Made by a program: the position numbers and the translations under genes | Notes under the pieces: generated by a model | What the model was told of the DNA's origin: nothing | Seen by the model: the letters and a program-made list of their open reading frames with translations, nothing else | The model's database searches: none | Part shown: positions 1 through 7,699 of the stretch, piece after piece | Numbering within the stretch: the first letter of the stretch is position 1 | Layout of the letters: each line of letters opens with the position of its first letter | Source of the DNA: Pseudobutyrivibrio sp. UBA1225 | Lineage (GTDB): Bacteria; Bacillota; Clostridia; Lachnospirales; Lachnospiraceae | Length of the DNA stretch: 51,202 nt | NCBI GenBank assembly: GCA_002309345.1 | Contig: DBWZ01000070.1 | Coordinates: 565 to 51,766, forward strand | Direction of reading: 5' to 3'

Positions 1-108
1 ATGATCACAGTCATGCTCAGTAATTACGGGGATAATGTATGGTCAAGAATGAGAAAAGTCAGAAAGGAAATGTATTAGCATTTTCATGAAGAATGCTCGA
101 AATTCCAT

Positions 109-519
109 ATGGCGCTGGGATCTGAGGAAGCAAATGCCGATCTGAAAGAGGAGCTTGAATACTTCAAAAAGAGGAAAGCCTGCGGCAGACAAAGACACAA
201 TGCTAAATGGATGGCCATTTATAATGATTTTGTTGTTTGTCATGAGCAGGGCATGACCATGGTGGAGATTGCAAAGCGCAATGGAATCAGCGAGCGGAGT
301 ATCTATCGGTACAAGGCCTATTATGACGAGATGCAAAAAAAGAAGAAGTTCATGCAGTCCTTTGTGGATCGTATAGAACTTTATCCGGAGCGCAGAAAAG
401 ACGGTAATTGGATAAAAAATATCCTTTTCAATTTCTCGATTCCCGTAGTTCGGGAGGATGAGGAACTTGCACGGATAGGTGGAATATCCTGTGGCCAAAC
501 TTCGGAATATCCTAAATAA
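109..519 (+). pseudogene. Serine-recombinase tail joined to an HTH segment (remnant)
   Basis: The 136-aa product has a helix-turn-helix-like stretch at about residues 45-70 (EIAKRNGISERSIYRY). It is followed at about 84-117 by a segment typical of the extreme C-terminus of large serine recombinases (FVDRIELYPERRKDGNWIK). The catalytic resolvase domain is missing, and an in-frame stop lies just upstream at 76-78, so this is a leftover rather than a working integrase. The short reading frame at 1-78 is in the same frame and may be more of the same decayed gene. The last residues are encoded by the 23-bp-spaced repeat. Likely debris of a mobile element; which element is not clear. Confidence 0.5.
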
Positions 520-559
520 TGACTTTGGAATATCCTAATAGTACAATTAAGAATATCCT
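481..559 (+). repeat. Four GGAATATCCT motifs at exact 23-bp spacing
   Basis: Copies of the 10-mer begin at 481, 504, 527 and 550; the fourth reads AGAATATCCT. Every step is exactly 23 bp, about two helical turns, while the sequence between copies is not conserved. The motif is nearly self-complementary. The array overlaps the end of the recombinase remnant. Such phased sites are typical of transposase or recombinase binding arrays at element ends, IS21-type ends being one known case. The assignment to an element end is inference. Confidence 0.6.
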
Positions 560-582
560 TAAAAGCATGGAGGAATTATCAG

Positions 583-795
583 ATGATAGAGCGAAAAGCA
601 TATGATGCTCTTATGAGACTTGCAAAGCAATTTCCGGTTATTGCTATTACGGGTCCCAGACAGAGCGGTAAATCAACACTAACTAAATATGCATTTGCGG
701 CTCTGTTTATGAGCCGGGTAATCCCCATGAAACCGAAGACATTCCATTCCATTACGGATAATATAAGAAATCAGTTAATAGGAGAAAACAAATGA
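583..795 (+). pseudogene. Truncated AAA ATPase (DUF4143-type) N-terminus
   Basis: The first 38 or so residues match the start of the ATP-binding AAA proteins that carry a C-terminal DUF4143 domain, including a complete Walker A loop (GPRQSGKST). After residue 38 the family similarity stops and an unrelated 30-residue tail follows, so about 85 percent of the usual 400-aa protein is gone. A good ribosome site (GGAGGA-like) precedes the ATG at 583. The stop overlaps the start of the next gene by ATGA. This is consistent with a deletion that joined the fragment to sequence upstream of the acetyltransferase. Confidence 0.6.
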
Positions 796-1325
796 TAATA
801 CTTAAGAGACCGGGAAAAGAATATGAAGCGAAGGCAGCTGATTTTAAGCAGGAATTCATCGATAACGGTGAGAAAACGATAAACGGAAGTGAACTTTTGG
901 ATCAGATGGAATCTTATGATGAGTGGATTAAATCTGTTACGGATAACATATCGCCTGAAACAGTAAATCCATCATGGGTAGTTACCGATACCTATTTTGC
1001 TTTTGATGAAAATGACCATATCGTAGGCATCATTGATCTTCGCCACGAGCTAAATGATTTCCTGAAGGATTTTGGTAACTGCGGATACAGCGTAAGACCG
1101 TCGGAGAGACGTAAAGGGTATGCGACGGAAATGCTTAGGCTAATTTTGGAACGTGCACGTCACCTTGGAATGGATAAACTTCAACTCTCGGTGGAACGCA
1201 CAAATGAAGCATCCGTAAAGACAATAACGAAAAACTTCGGGAAGTATGAGAGGAGTTTTACTTTTGAAGGTGAAGAAGCTGATGTATATATAATTTATTT
1301 AGATGAAATTAAAAACAGAAGCTGA
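792..1325 (+). CDS. GNAT-family N-acetyltransferase
   Basis: The 177-aa protein shows a GNAT fold signature. A central strand carries acidic residues (VGIIDLRHELND), and the acetyl-CoA loop motif follows at about residues 99-109 (VRPSERRKGYATEML, matching the Q/RxxGxG/A rule). A C-terminal LSVERTNEASVKTITKNFGK stretch is typical of the family. Start chosen at 792 because AGGAGAAAACAA lies at the right distance. Transfers an acetyl group from acetyl-CoA to an unknown small-molecule or protein amine. It sits among small accessory genes and fragments. Confidence 0.85.
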   Translation: MIILKRPGKEYEAKAADFKQEFIDNGEKTINGSELLDQMESYDEWIKSVTDNISPETVNPSWVVTDTYFAFDENDHIVGIIDLRHELNDFLKDFGNCGYSVRPSERRKGYATEMLRLILERARHLGMDKLQLSVERTNEASVKTITKNFGKYERSFTFEGEEADVYIIYLDEIKNRS

Positions 1326-1410
1326 CGCACAGACGGTGCTAGTTCAAATTAAAACACATTAAATCAAACTTGATACAAGGCTGAATATAGAATATAGTTT
1401 TAGTTAATCA

Positions 1411-1662
1411 ATGAAAACGATGTCGAGACCTGTTGTCTGCTCGAACGACTTAGAAATGCGAAGGAACATATTACATTTCATTTCATTGGCGGACATTGCC
1501 CGGTATAGAGTAACCAAGGCTGTTTTGCTAGGAAAAAATGTTTCACCGATAGCTGTCCTTACAAAAGCGTGTGAGTTATGTGAGGAAGAAAAGGGAAGCG
1601 TGGATTGGAGATGCATTCCGGAATATTACTGGCAAATGGCACTGAATGAATATAGGATATAG
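1411..1662 (+). CDS. Hypothetical 83-aa protein
   Basis: Not recognised. The sequence is protein-like (ILHFISLADIARYRV, then a Cys-containing stretch CELCEEEKGSVDWRC) with no membrane segment or signal peptide. There is no convincing ribosome site before the ATG, and the frame ends 6 bp before the next gene. It may be a fragment of a larger protein, since the surrounding 4 kb is rich in broken genes. An opposite-strand frame covers part of it and has no better support. Confidence 0.35.
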   Translation: MKTMSRPVVCSNDLEMRRNILHFISLADIARYRVTKAVLLGKNVSPIAVLTKACELCEEEKGSVDWRCIPEYYWQMALNEYRI

Positions 1663-1668
1663 AAAAGA

Positions 1669-2043
1669 ATGAAACGAGAATTTGGAATAGCAAGATGTGG
1701 GTTGGCTTGCTGCCTATGTAGCGAGAATAATCATTGTGGTGGATGCAATTCCGGTGATTGCCCAGGCACAGAATGCTGTGATAATAGAAAGTGTTCGATG
1801 GAGAAGAACTACAATCATTGTTTTGATTGTGCTATGGATTGTACAAAAGGCATGTTTTCCAAAATAAAACCGTATGGTTTTACTTTATTTGCTAGGAGAT
1901 ACGGAATTGATGAATTACTTGACTGCCTTGAAAGAAATGAAAAAGACGGTGTGATTTATCATCGTGAAGGAATCATGGGAGATTATGATGATTTTGATGA
2001 TGTGGAAGAATTGATACAATTTATTAGAACTGGGAAAAGGTAG
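1669..2043 (+). CDS. DUF3795 cysteine-rich protein
   Basis: The 124-aa protein opens with FGIARCGLACCLCSENNHCG and continues with repeated Cys pairs (GCNSGDCPGTECC, CFDCAMDC). This is the pattern of DUF3795 proteins, small Cys-rich proteins of Firmicutes and archaea thought to bind metal. The acidic C-terminal half (residues 80-124) has no motif I recognise. Function in the family is unknown. The start is preceded by a weak AGGATAT/AAAAG site only 6 bp after the previous frame. Confidence 0.75.
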   Translation: MKREFGIARCGLACCLCSENNHCGGCNSGDCPGTECCDNRKCSMEKNYNHCFDCAMDCTKGMFSKIKPYGFTLFARRYGIDELLDCLERNEKDGVIYHREGIMGDYDDFDDVEELIQFIRTGKR

Positions 2044-2130
2044 TCTGCTATGAAACGATTTATTAATAGTTACCGGTATTAGGTTTGTCTGTGCATTGGC
2101 GACTATTGCAGCGATACATGAGGGGAATAG

Positions 2131-2256
2131 ATGAAACTAAAGAATGTATTGATAGTGGTTAAAGATATAAAAAAGGCAAAGCAATTCTATCATGATTTAT
2201 TTGGTCTAGATGTAATACTTGATAATGATGGAAATATAAAAGCTATCATTTATTGA
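2131..2256 (+). pseudogene. Fragment of a glyoxalase/VOC-family protein
   Basis: The 41-residue frame reads MKLKNVLIVVKDIKKAKQFY followed by HDLFGLDVILDNDG, the first beta-alpha unit of a vicinal-oxygen-chelate (glyoxalase/bleomycin-resistance) protein. Full VOC proteins are 120-150 aa. Here a stop comes right after the first strand, and no continuation is visible in another frame before the next gene, so it is a 5-prime remnant. Flanking sequence 2044-2130 shows no gene. Confidence 0.65.
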
Positions 2257-2305
2257 AGATATGAGAAAAGGAGTTGAATGAAATCATTGGAAGAAGGGCA
2301 GGCTG

Positions 2306-2824
2306 ATGAGCGATTATATAATACGTGATGCAGAGTTAGAGGATGCCAGTCGACTGGTAGAGATATATTCATATTATGTTGAGGATACGGCGATTTCTTT
2401 TGAATACGAGGTTCCTTCAGTTGAGGAATTTGCGAATCGAATCAATCGTATCAAAGCAAAGTACCCTTATCTGGTTTGTGTTGATGGTGATAAAATAGTA
2501 GGCTATGTATATGCGGGTAAATATAGCTCGAGAGAAGCATATGCCTGGACAGTGACGACCTCAATTTATGTGGATAAAGATTACCGTCGAAATGGTGTGG
2601 GTGCATTGCTATACGACGAGCTTGAAAAGAAATTAAAGGAGCAGGGCATTGTCAACCTTCTTGCAGGAATTGCCTATTGTGAAGAGGAAGATGAATATGT
2701 CAACCATGACAGCATAAGGTTTCACATTAAAAAAGGCTACTTTGAGGTCGCCCACATGAAAAAGGTCGGAAAGAAATTTGGAAGATGGTATGACCTCAAG
2801 TGGATGCAGAAGATAATTGAGTAG
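2306..2824 (+). CDS. GNAT acetyltransferase, phosphinothricin-acetyltransferase type
   Basis: The 172-aa protein has the layout of the Pat/MnaT branch of GNAT enzymes: IRDAELEDASRLVEIYSYYV at the start, a TAISFEYEVP segment that lines the acceptor pocket, VGYVYAGKYSSREAYAWT, then the acetyl-CoA loop DKDYRRNGVGALL. The end (HIKKGYFEVAHMKKVGKKFG and RWYDLKWMQK) is also typical. Members acetylate phosphinothricin, methionine sulfoximine or similar amines; the natural substrate here cannot be told. The start at 2306 follows an AGAAGGGCAGG region. Confidence 0.85.
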   Translation: MSDYIIRDAELEDASRLVEIYSYYVEDTAISFEYEVPSVEEFANRINRIKAKYPYLVCVDGDKIVGYVYAGKYSSREAYAWTVTTSIYVDKDYRRNGVGALLYDELEKKLKEQGIVNLLAGIAYCEEEDEYVNHDSIRFHIKKGYFEVAHMKKVGKKFGRWYDLKWMQKIIE

Positions 2825-2864
2825 GATTGTTATCGTATATACGTAGCAATATTGGAGATGGGCT

Positions 2865-3743
2865 ATGCATTTTATTGATGCAAAGGGAATACTAACAGGA
2901 AACAATGGAATGTGCGGAATGAATATATATCGTGGCTGCACCCATGGATGTATTTATTGTGATAGCAGAAGTTTGTGTTATCATTTTACGCATCCTTTTG
3001 AGGATATAGAGGTAAAGCAAAATGCGCCTGAATTGTTGGAAAAGGCCCTAAAATCAAAGCGGAAAAAGTGTATGATTGGAACTGGTGCCATGTCTGATCC
3101 ATATATGCACTGTGAAGAACAATTACAACTTACAAGAAGGTGCCTTGAGATTATCCGACAATACGGATTTGGAGTTGCAATTCAGACTAAATCAGACCGA
3201 ATACTTCGGGATATAGATTTGCTTGACGAGATTAATCAATCCGCGAAATGCGTTGTACAGATAACACTTACAACATACGACGATGATTTATGTAAAGTTA
3301 TAGAGCCGAATGTATGTAATACGAAAAGGCGAATTGAAGTTTTAGAGCAAATGCAAAGTCGTGGTATTCCAACAGTTGTTTGGCTCACTCCAATTTTACC
3401 ATTTATAAATGATACAGCAGAAAACATCACTGCAATTTTAAATGAATGCATCCGGGTTGGAGTGAAGGGGATTATTTCTTTTGGAATGGGGCTCACTCTT
3501 CGCGAGGGGGATAGAGAATACTATTACGAAGCACTCGACAAACATTTTCCTGGAATAAAAGAGCGATATATCAAACAATATGGTAATGCGTATGAACTGC
3601 CAAGTCTGAATGCTAAAGAATTGATGGGACTATTCCATAAAATCTGCAAGGATAACGGAGTCCTGTCAACACCCGATGAATGTTTTAGGTTTATGAGTGA
3701 ACTGCCGAATAAGTATACGCAGATGAGTATATTTGATTTGTAA
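2865..3743 (+). CDS. Radical SAM protein (SPL/Rv2578c-like)
   Basis: The 292-aa protein has an N-terminal [4Fe-4S]-SAM motif CxxxCxxC at Cys25, Cys29 and Cys32 (YRGCTHGCIYC). A SAM-binding glycine region follows, and the barrel sequence IQTKSDRILRDIDLL, VQITLTTYDDD and VWLTPILPFINDT is typical of the uncharacterised SplB-like radical SAM proteins. These resemble spore photoproduct lyase, but most are not involved in spores. It probably carries out a 5-deoxyadenosyl-radical reaction on an unknown substrate. It is complete and well preserved among fragments. Confidence 0.85.
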   Translation: MHFIDAKGILTGNNGMCGMNIYRGCTHGCIYCDSRSLCYHFTHPFEDIEVKQNAPELLEKALKSKRKKCMIGTGAMSDPYMHCEEQLQLTRRCLEIIRQYGFGVAIQTKSDRILRDIDLLDEINQSAKCVVQITLTTYDDDLCKVIEPNVCNTKRRIEVLEQMQSRGIPTVVWLTPILPFINDTAENITAILNECIRVGVKGIISFGMGLTLREGDREYYYEALDKHFPGIKERYIKQYGNAYELPSLNAKELMGLFHKICKDNGVLSTPDECFRFMSELPNKYTQMSIFDL

Positions 3744-3785
3744 AATAATAGAAGAAAAAGATGGTCATAGAAACGGAGCTAATTT

Positions 3786-3949
3786 ATGAAAAAGAAAGAT
3801 AAAGATCAAGAAATAGATGATTTTAATGATTTTGTAGAAGTAACTTTTGAACACAAGGGTATGGAGGCGATAAGTACTTAGCCATTCGCTTTGAAGGCAC
3901 CACACCGTATGTTTACTATAAAACATATAATCCTGAGGTTATGCATTAG
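3786..3949 (+). pseudogene. Frameshifted small hypothetical gene
   Basis: A frame starting at 3786 gives MKKKDKDQEIDDFNDFVEVT plus FEHKG, then runs into a stop at 3879. The adjacent frame continues smoothly as GGDKYLAIRFEGTTPYVYYK plus TYNPEVMH and stops at 3947. The change of frame falls near the AAGGG run at about 3855-3860. Joined, the two parts make a coherent 52-54-residue acidic protein. I do not recognise it. It could also be a sequencing indel. Confidence 0.45.
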
Positions 3950-4044
3950 TGTAAGAGGGGGTGTTTTACGCCCCCTGAATATTGCAAAAATGGACCACTA
4001 ACCCCGTCCCCTAGGCATTATTTGTGTGGTCGCGACAGTGGCGG

Positions 4045-4986
4045 CTATTTATGAAGGACATATTTCCTAACATCATATTTTTTAAGCAACTCAGATTGCC
4101 CAGGTTCTTTTGTTTCGGTTGAAAGATGAGCAAAGTCAGATTTGGCATAGATATCCCAAACTTCATCTATAGTTTTGCCTTCCATGCTGGTGCCTTTGAA
4201 TAATGATGTCCATACTTTGTCCCATTCATCCTTTTTGTGGGTTGCGTCTGAGCAAGCGACATAGTAGTCATACATAAAATCATGATCAGGAGTAGACAAT
4301 TCGTTATCAAGCCATACCAAAAATCTAACTGATGTTTCGCGGCTATCTTCTTCATCAACAGTTTGTAATGTCCAAACATGGTCATTAAACTCACCATTGT
4401 TATAGGCGTACAAATATCTGCAGTAATCTGCAAATGTCTCGATATAATTATCATATTCAAGATAGTCTTCATACCAACCGTTCTGTGTCAGATGAGCTAA
4501 TTCGTGAGTATAGCAATCAAAATCTTCTGGGTTGTCATGTAACCACATATCATGAATATGCACTTTGTTTTCCCAGGCACATGCAATTTCATAATCTTCG
4601 TTTTCAATTAGCAATTCAATATCTGTAGGTGCAGATGAGTAATAGCCGAATCTTTCATATAGTTTTGGGTATACTTGCCAAAAAAGACTCTCAAGTGTTT
4701 CAATTTGCTCAAGAGAAGTGTTCCCATCACATTTTTTAAGATCGACAGTTAGAGAGTAATCCACACCATTGATTCGTGCAGTATGATAACGCTTATCTTC
4801 TGAAATAGTAGATTCAATTGGCTTGTCAGGCTCCTCATCTTCGGTGGTTGTATCTTCGTTAACTTCTGTAGAATCATCTGTTGTAGTTTGGGGAGTGCTA
4901 GTTTGCGCATCATCTTTTTTCTGACAAGCAACAACGAGAAAAGACATAGCTATTGCTAGAGAGAGTGATATTATTTTTTTCTTCAT
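4045..4986 (-). CDS. Lipoprotein metallopeptidase, plant basic secretory protein (BSP)-like
   Basis: The 313-aa precursor has a lipoprotein signal with lipobox ending at Cys21 (SFLVVAC). A Ser/Thr/Asp/Glu-rich linker (residues 22-62) should place the domain away from the membrane. The zinc-peptidase motif HELAH is at 161-165 and is followed by YIETFADYCRYLY (Glu183), the arrangement seen in peptidases of the BSP family. It should be anchored on the outer face of the membrane and cleave an unknown protein. It stands alone on the minus strand, with a clear AGGAG site and its own promoter at 5031-5060. Its 3-prime end is followed by a small G/C hairpin near 3956-3975. Confidence 0.75.
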   Translation of the reverse strand: MKKKIISLSLAIAMSFLVVACQKKDDAQTSTPQTTTDDSTEVNEDTTTEDEEPDKPIESTISEDKRYHTARINGVDYSLTVDLKKCDGNTSLEQIETLESLFWQVYPKLYERFGYYSSAPTDIELLIENEDYEIACAWENKVHIHDMWLHDNPEDFDCYTHELAHLTQNGWYEDYLEYDNYIETFADYCRYLYAYNNGEFNDHVWTLQTVDEEDSRETSVRFLVWLDNELSTPDHDFMYDYYVACSDATHKKDEWDKVWTSLFKGTSMEGKTIDEVWDIYAKSDFAHLSTETKEPGQSELLKKYDVRKYVLHK

Positions 4987-5030
4987 AAATTATTCTCCTT
5001 TTATAAAACCTTGTTTTAATTCCTATATCT

Positions 5031-5060
5031 ATTATATAAGGTTTCATATGAACTATTCAA
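5031..5060 (-). promoter_or_regulatory. Promoter of the BSP lipoprotein gene
   Basis: On the minus strand TTGAAT (5055-5060) and TATAAT (5031-5036) are separated by 18 bp, a good sigma-A promoter about 45 bp upstream of the start codon. Confidence 0.7.
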
Positions 5061-5108
5061 ATAATAATTTCAGATAAAGATCCCTATCCGGTATATATTC
5101 TAGCCCAC

Positions 5109-5170
5109 AGAAAAAAGAGAACAGAAGCCATATTTTCCTCCCCAGAAAAAAAGAACAGCTCCCATATTTT
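5109..5170 (+). repeat. Direct repeat upstream of response-regulator promoter
   Basis: Two copies of about 27 bp (core AGAAAAAAGAGAACAG then CCATATTTT) start at 5109 and 5144, 35 bp apart. They lie directly upstream of the promoter at 5172. The position suits a regulator-binding pair, but a chance local duplication is also possible. Confidence 0.45.
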
Positions 5171-5171
5171 A

Positions 5172-5200
5172 TTGAACGCCAAACCTACTTTAGCTATAAT
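5172..5200 (+). promoter_or_regulatory. Promoter of the first two-component/ABC operon
   Basis: TTGAAC (5172-5177) and a perfect TATAAT (5195-5200) are spaced by 17 bp, 33 bp before the response-regulator start. Confidence 0.8.
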
Positions 5201-5232
5201 TTTACTAATGAATTTACCGCGAGGGGGACAAC

Positions 5233-5931
5233 ATGAACCATACAATAATGATTGTTGATGATGATATCCATATTGGAAATATGCTCGAAGAAACTTTAAG
5301 ACTTGAGGGGTATGATGTTTTGCGAGCATACTCTGGAACAGAAACGCTAATGGTTCTTGAGAAAAAGAAACCAGATTTACTTTTGCTTGATTTGATGCTT
5401 CCAGGAATCAATGGTGAGGATTTGCTTCCAAAAGTAAAAAGCATTCCTACAATTATCATGAGTGCCAAAGCAAATACAGATGGCAAGGTTAAGCTTCTTA
5501 TGGATGGGGCAAGAGATTATGTCACAAAGCCCTTTGATGTGTCAGAGCTACTTGCAAGAATCGTTGTTCAGCTGAGACTAGAAGAAACCAAATCTTCAAG
5601 CAGCGCATTAGAGGAGGGGGATAGCCTCAATCCAAGCATTATCAAAGCGGGAAACCTAACTCTAGATACAGATATTTTAACAGTCACACTTAAGGATACG
5701 CCAATCAGTCTCACTAGGACAGAGTGTGCAATCCTAGAGATTCTTATGCTAAATCCAGGTCGTCCAATCGGCAGAAACACAATACTAGACAGAATCAGTG
5801 ATAGCACGCCGGATTGTACCGAGCGTTCACTTAAGCAGCATATAAGCAACATCAGAAAGAAGCTTCAAGCAGTCGATGGGGAAGATTATATCGAGGCAAT
5901 TTACGGTATTGGATTCAAATTGAAATCTTGA
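5233..5931 (+). CDS. OmpR/PhoB-family response regulator
   Basis: The 232-aa protein has a receiver domain (1-115) with acidic pocket DDD at 9-11, phospho-acceptor Asp53 (LLLDLMLPG) and Lys in the VTKPF turn. A winged-helix DNA-binding domain follows (about 135-232; TRTECAILEILMLNPGRPIG, SLKQHISNIRKKL). It is the first gene of an operon with an ABC exporter, an esterase-like protein and, at the far end, the partner kinase at 9545. This order is like bacitracin/lantibiotic-sensing BceR systems. The TTGAC repeat array overlapping its 3-prime end is the likely binding site for this regulator. The start has GCGAGGGGG upstream. Confidence 0.9.
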   Translation: MNHTIMIVDDDIHIGNMLEETLRLEGYDVLRAYSGTETLMVLEKKKPDLLLLDLMLPGINGEDLLPKVKSIPTIIMSAKANTDGKVKLLMDGARDYVTKPFDVSELLARIVVQLRLEETKSSSSALEEGDSLNPSIIKAGNLTLDTDILTVTLKDTPISLTRTECAILEILMLNPGRPIGRNTILDRISDSTPDCTERSLKQHISNIRKKLQAVDGEDYIEAIYGIGFKLKS

Positions 5932-5990
5932 CACTTTCTTGACAATTCTTTGACCGCTTTCTTGACCATAAAGTGAGATACTCATATCAG
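5928..5990 (+). promoter_or_regulatory. Four phased TTGAC repeats and promoter before the ABC genes
   Basis: TTGAC occurs at 5928, 5939, 5950 and 5962, that is with steps of 11, 11 and 12 bp on one strand. The last copy forms the -35 (TTGACC, 5962-5967) of a promoter with a poor -10 (TATCAG, 5985-5990) after 17 bp. Direct repeats at 11-bp steps that overlap the -35 are the usual binding pattern for OmpR-family response regulators. The promoter is therefore probably activated by the regulator just upstream, giving a second, inducible entry to the operon. Confidence 0.7.
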
Positions 5991-6010
5991 TTCAGAAAGC
6001 GAGGAGAATT

Positions 6011-6925
6011 ATGGAATACATTTTTAAAACAAACAATTTAGAAAAACGATATGGTAGCTTTACCGCTCTTAATGGAGTAAATATGGCAGTTCCTAAGGGC
6101 TCAATTTATGGCTTTGTAGGAAAGAACGGCGCTGGCAAGACCACTCTTATCAGACATCTTTGTGGACTTCAGGAACAAACATCAGGAAGCTTTGAACTTA
6201 TGGGAATTAAGGATAACGACAAAGCAATCAACAAAGCACGAAGACGAATCGGTGCAGTTGTTGAGTCTCCTGCGGTATACAAGGACATGACTGCCAGAGA
6301 CAATTTAAAACAGCAATATCTTACACTTGGACTTCCAACTTTTGATGGAATAGATGAACTTCTTGAAATTGTAGGCTTAGCCGATACAGGAAAGAAAAAG
6401 GCCGGCAAGTTTTCACTTGGAATGAGACAGCGTCTAGGAATAGCAATTGCACTTTGCGGCAAACCAGATCTTATTATCCTTGACGAACCAACAAATGGTC
6501 TCGACCCTCAGGGTATCATTGAAATCCGAGAATTAATCATAAAACTTAATAAAGAACAGGGCATTTCATTTATTATTTCAAGCCACATTCTTGATGAGCT
6601 TGCAAGAGTTGCAACATATTATGGCTTTATAGATAAAGGCAGAATTGTCAAAGAGATGAGTGCTGAAGAGCTTGGAAAAGAGTGCCGCAAATCTGTGAGA
6701 ATGAAGGTGTCTGATACCAAGATACTTGCTAGAATCATGGATAGTCAAGGCATTGAGTACAACATAATCGATGACAAGACAGCAGACGTATATTCAGAGG
6801 TTGCTTTTTCAACTATAGCAAAGGATTTTGAAGAGGCTGGATGTACTATTTATACAATGGATGAGCGAGAGGAAAGCCTTGAAGCCATTTACCTATCACT
6901 TCTTGGAGGTGATCAGAGTGCATAG
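6011..6925 (+). CDS. ABC transporter ATP-binding protein (bacitracin/lantibiotic-type)
   Basis: The 304-aa ATPase has Walker A GKNGAGKTT (about 37-45), signature FSLGMRQRLGIA and Walker B LIILDEPTNGLDPQG, followed by the switch His in SSHILDELARV. A C-terminal extension of about 90 residues is typical of BcrA/LanF-like exporters. It pairs with the two membrane proteins that follow. Its stop overlaps the GTG start of the first permease. It should power export or membrane release of a peptide antibiotic or lipid-like compound. An AGCGAGGAG ribosome site precedes the start. Confidence 0.92.
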   Translation: MEYIFKTNNLEKRYGSFTALNGVNMAVPKGSIYGFVGKNGAGKTTLIRHLCGLQEQTSGSFELMGIKDNDKAINKARRRIGAVVESPAVYKDMTARDNLKQQYLTLGLPTFDGIDELLEIVGLADTGKKKAGKFSLGMRQRLGIAIALCGKPDLIILDEPTNGLDPQGIIEIRELIIKLNKEQGISFIISSHILDELARVATYYGFIDKGRIVKEMSAEELGKECRKSVRMKVSDTKILARIMDSQGIEYNIIDDKTADVYSEVAFSTIAKDFEEAGCTIYTMDEREESLEAIYLSLLGGDQSA

Positions 6926-7691
6926 TGTATTCTATTCGGATTTACGAAGAGCAATAAACAATCGATACGTTAAGATGGGTGCAATTGTAAGTGTTGTTTA
7001 TCCCCTTGTTTATTTTTTGAGTTATTTATTAATCTTAAAAATAGCAAAGCTTGATGTTCAAATATACGGAGACGATATTCTTTCTTCGTCATATATTAGG
7101 ATATCCTCATTTATTGTTACGGCAGTAATCACAGGCTTTCTTGCACCTGAGTTTTCAGATGGAATCATAAGGAATAAGCTTATAACAGGGGCATCGAGAA
7201 ATGAAGCATTTACATCATTGATTTTAGTCTCTGGGATTGTGGCAGGAATGATGTCTGCTATTGCAAGTGTAACAAGCTTGATAATATCAGTACTATTTAC
7301 ACCGGGCTTTGGTAGTCTAACTACGATTGAAATGGGAGATTATATTTTATCAGCAACCTCAGCCCAGATTAGTATTGCGGTATTTTCTACAATGCTTCTT
7401 ATTGTTCTTGGCAATAGCAAGATTTCCTTAGCGATTCCTTTGGCAGTAGCTTTTATAATGAAGGTTATAGCTACAGTTGTTCAAGATAAGCTCTATCCTA
7501 CCGAAGGAGTGTGTACGCTTACAGGAACAAGACTTAAGGTTTATACATTGTTTGATCAGTACGTGCCCTACTCATGCTTGACTCGCACTGTGCAGTATAC
7601 ATTTTCATCTTGTTTTGTGGGAGCGATGGTACTTATCATTTTTTCGGTAGTTTTTGGTTTAATTATTTTTGATGAAAAAGACATAGTATAG
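6918..7691 (+). CDS. ABC transporter permease, first subunit
   Basis: The membrane protein has about six hydrophobic segments (for example YPLVYFLSYLLILKI, SFIVTAVITGFLA, ILVSGIVAGMMSAIASV, and MVLIIFSVVFGLIIF at the end). The cytoplasmic motif EFSDGIIRNKLITGASRNEA is typical of ABC-2/BcrB-type permeases. I place the start at the GTG at 6918 because GGAGGTGATC ends four bases before it. The longer frame from 6828 runs inside the ATPase gene and lacks a ribosome site. It works with the ATPase and the next permease. Confidence 0.85.
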   Translation: MHSVFYSDLRRAINNRYVKMGAIVSVVYPLVYFLSYLLILKIAKLDVQIYGDDILSSSYIRISSFIVTAVITGFLAPEFSDGIIRNKLITGASRNEAFTSLILVSGIVAGMMSAIASVTSLIISVLFTPGFGSLTTIEMGDYILSATSAQISIAVFSTMLLIVLGNSKISLAIPLAVAFIMKVIATVVQDKLYPTEGVCTLTGTRLKVYTLFDQYVPYSCLTRTVQYTFSSCFVGAMVLIIFSVVFGLIIFDEKDIV

Positions 7692-7699
7692 GAGAGGTT

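Noticed and set aside
481..559. 23-bp-spaced repeats as a mini CRISPR
   Set aside because: The repeat is only 10 bp and the gaps 13 bp, far too short; it fits a protein-binding array better.
1404..1616. Minus-strand 70-aa frame opposite the 1411-1662 gene
   Set aside because: No ribosome site and composition of a shadow frame; the plus-strand frame is in line with its neighbours.
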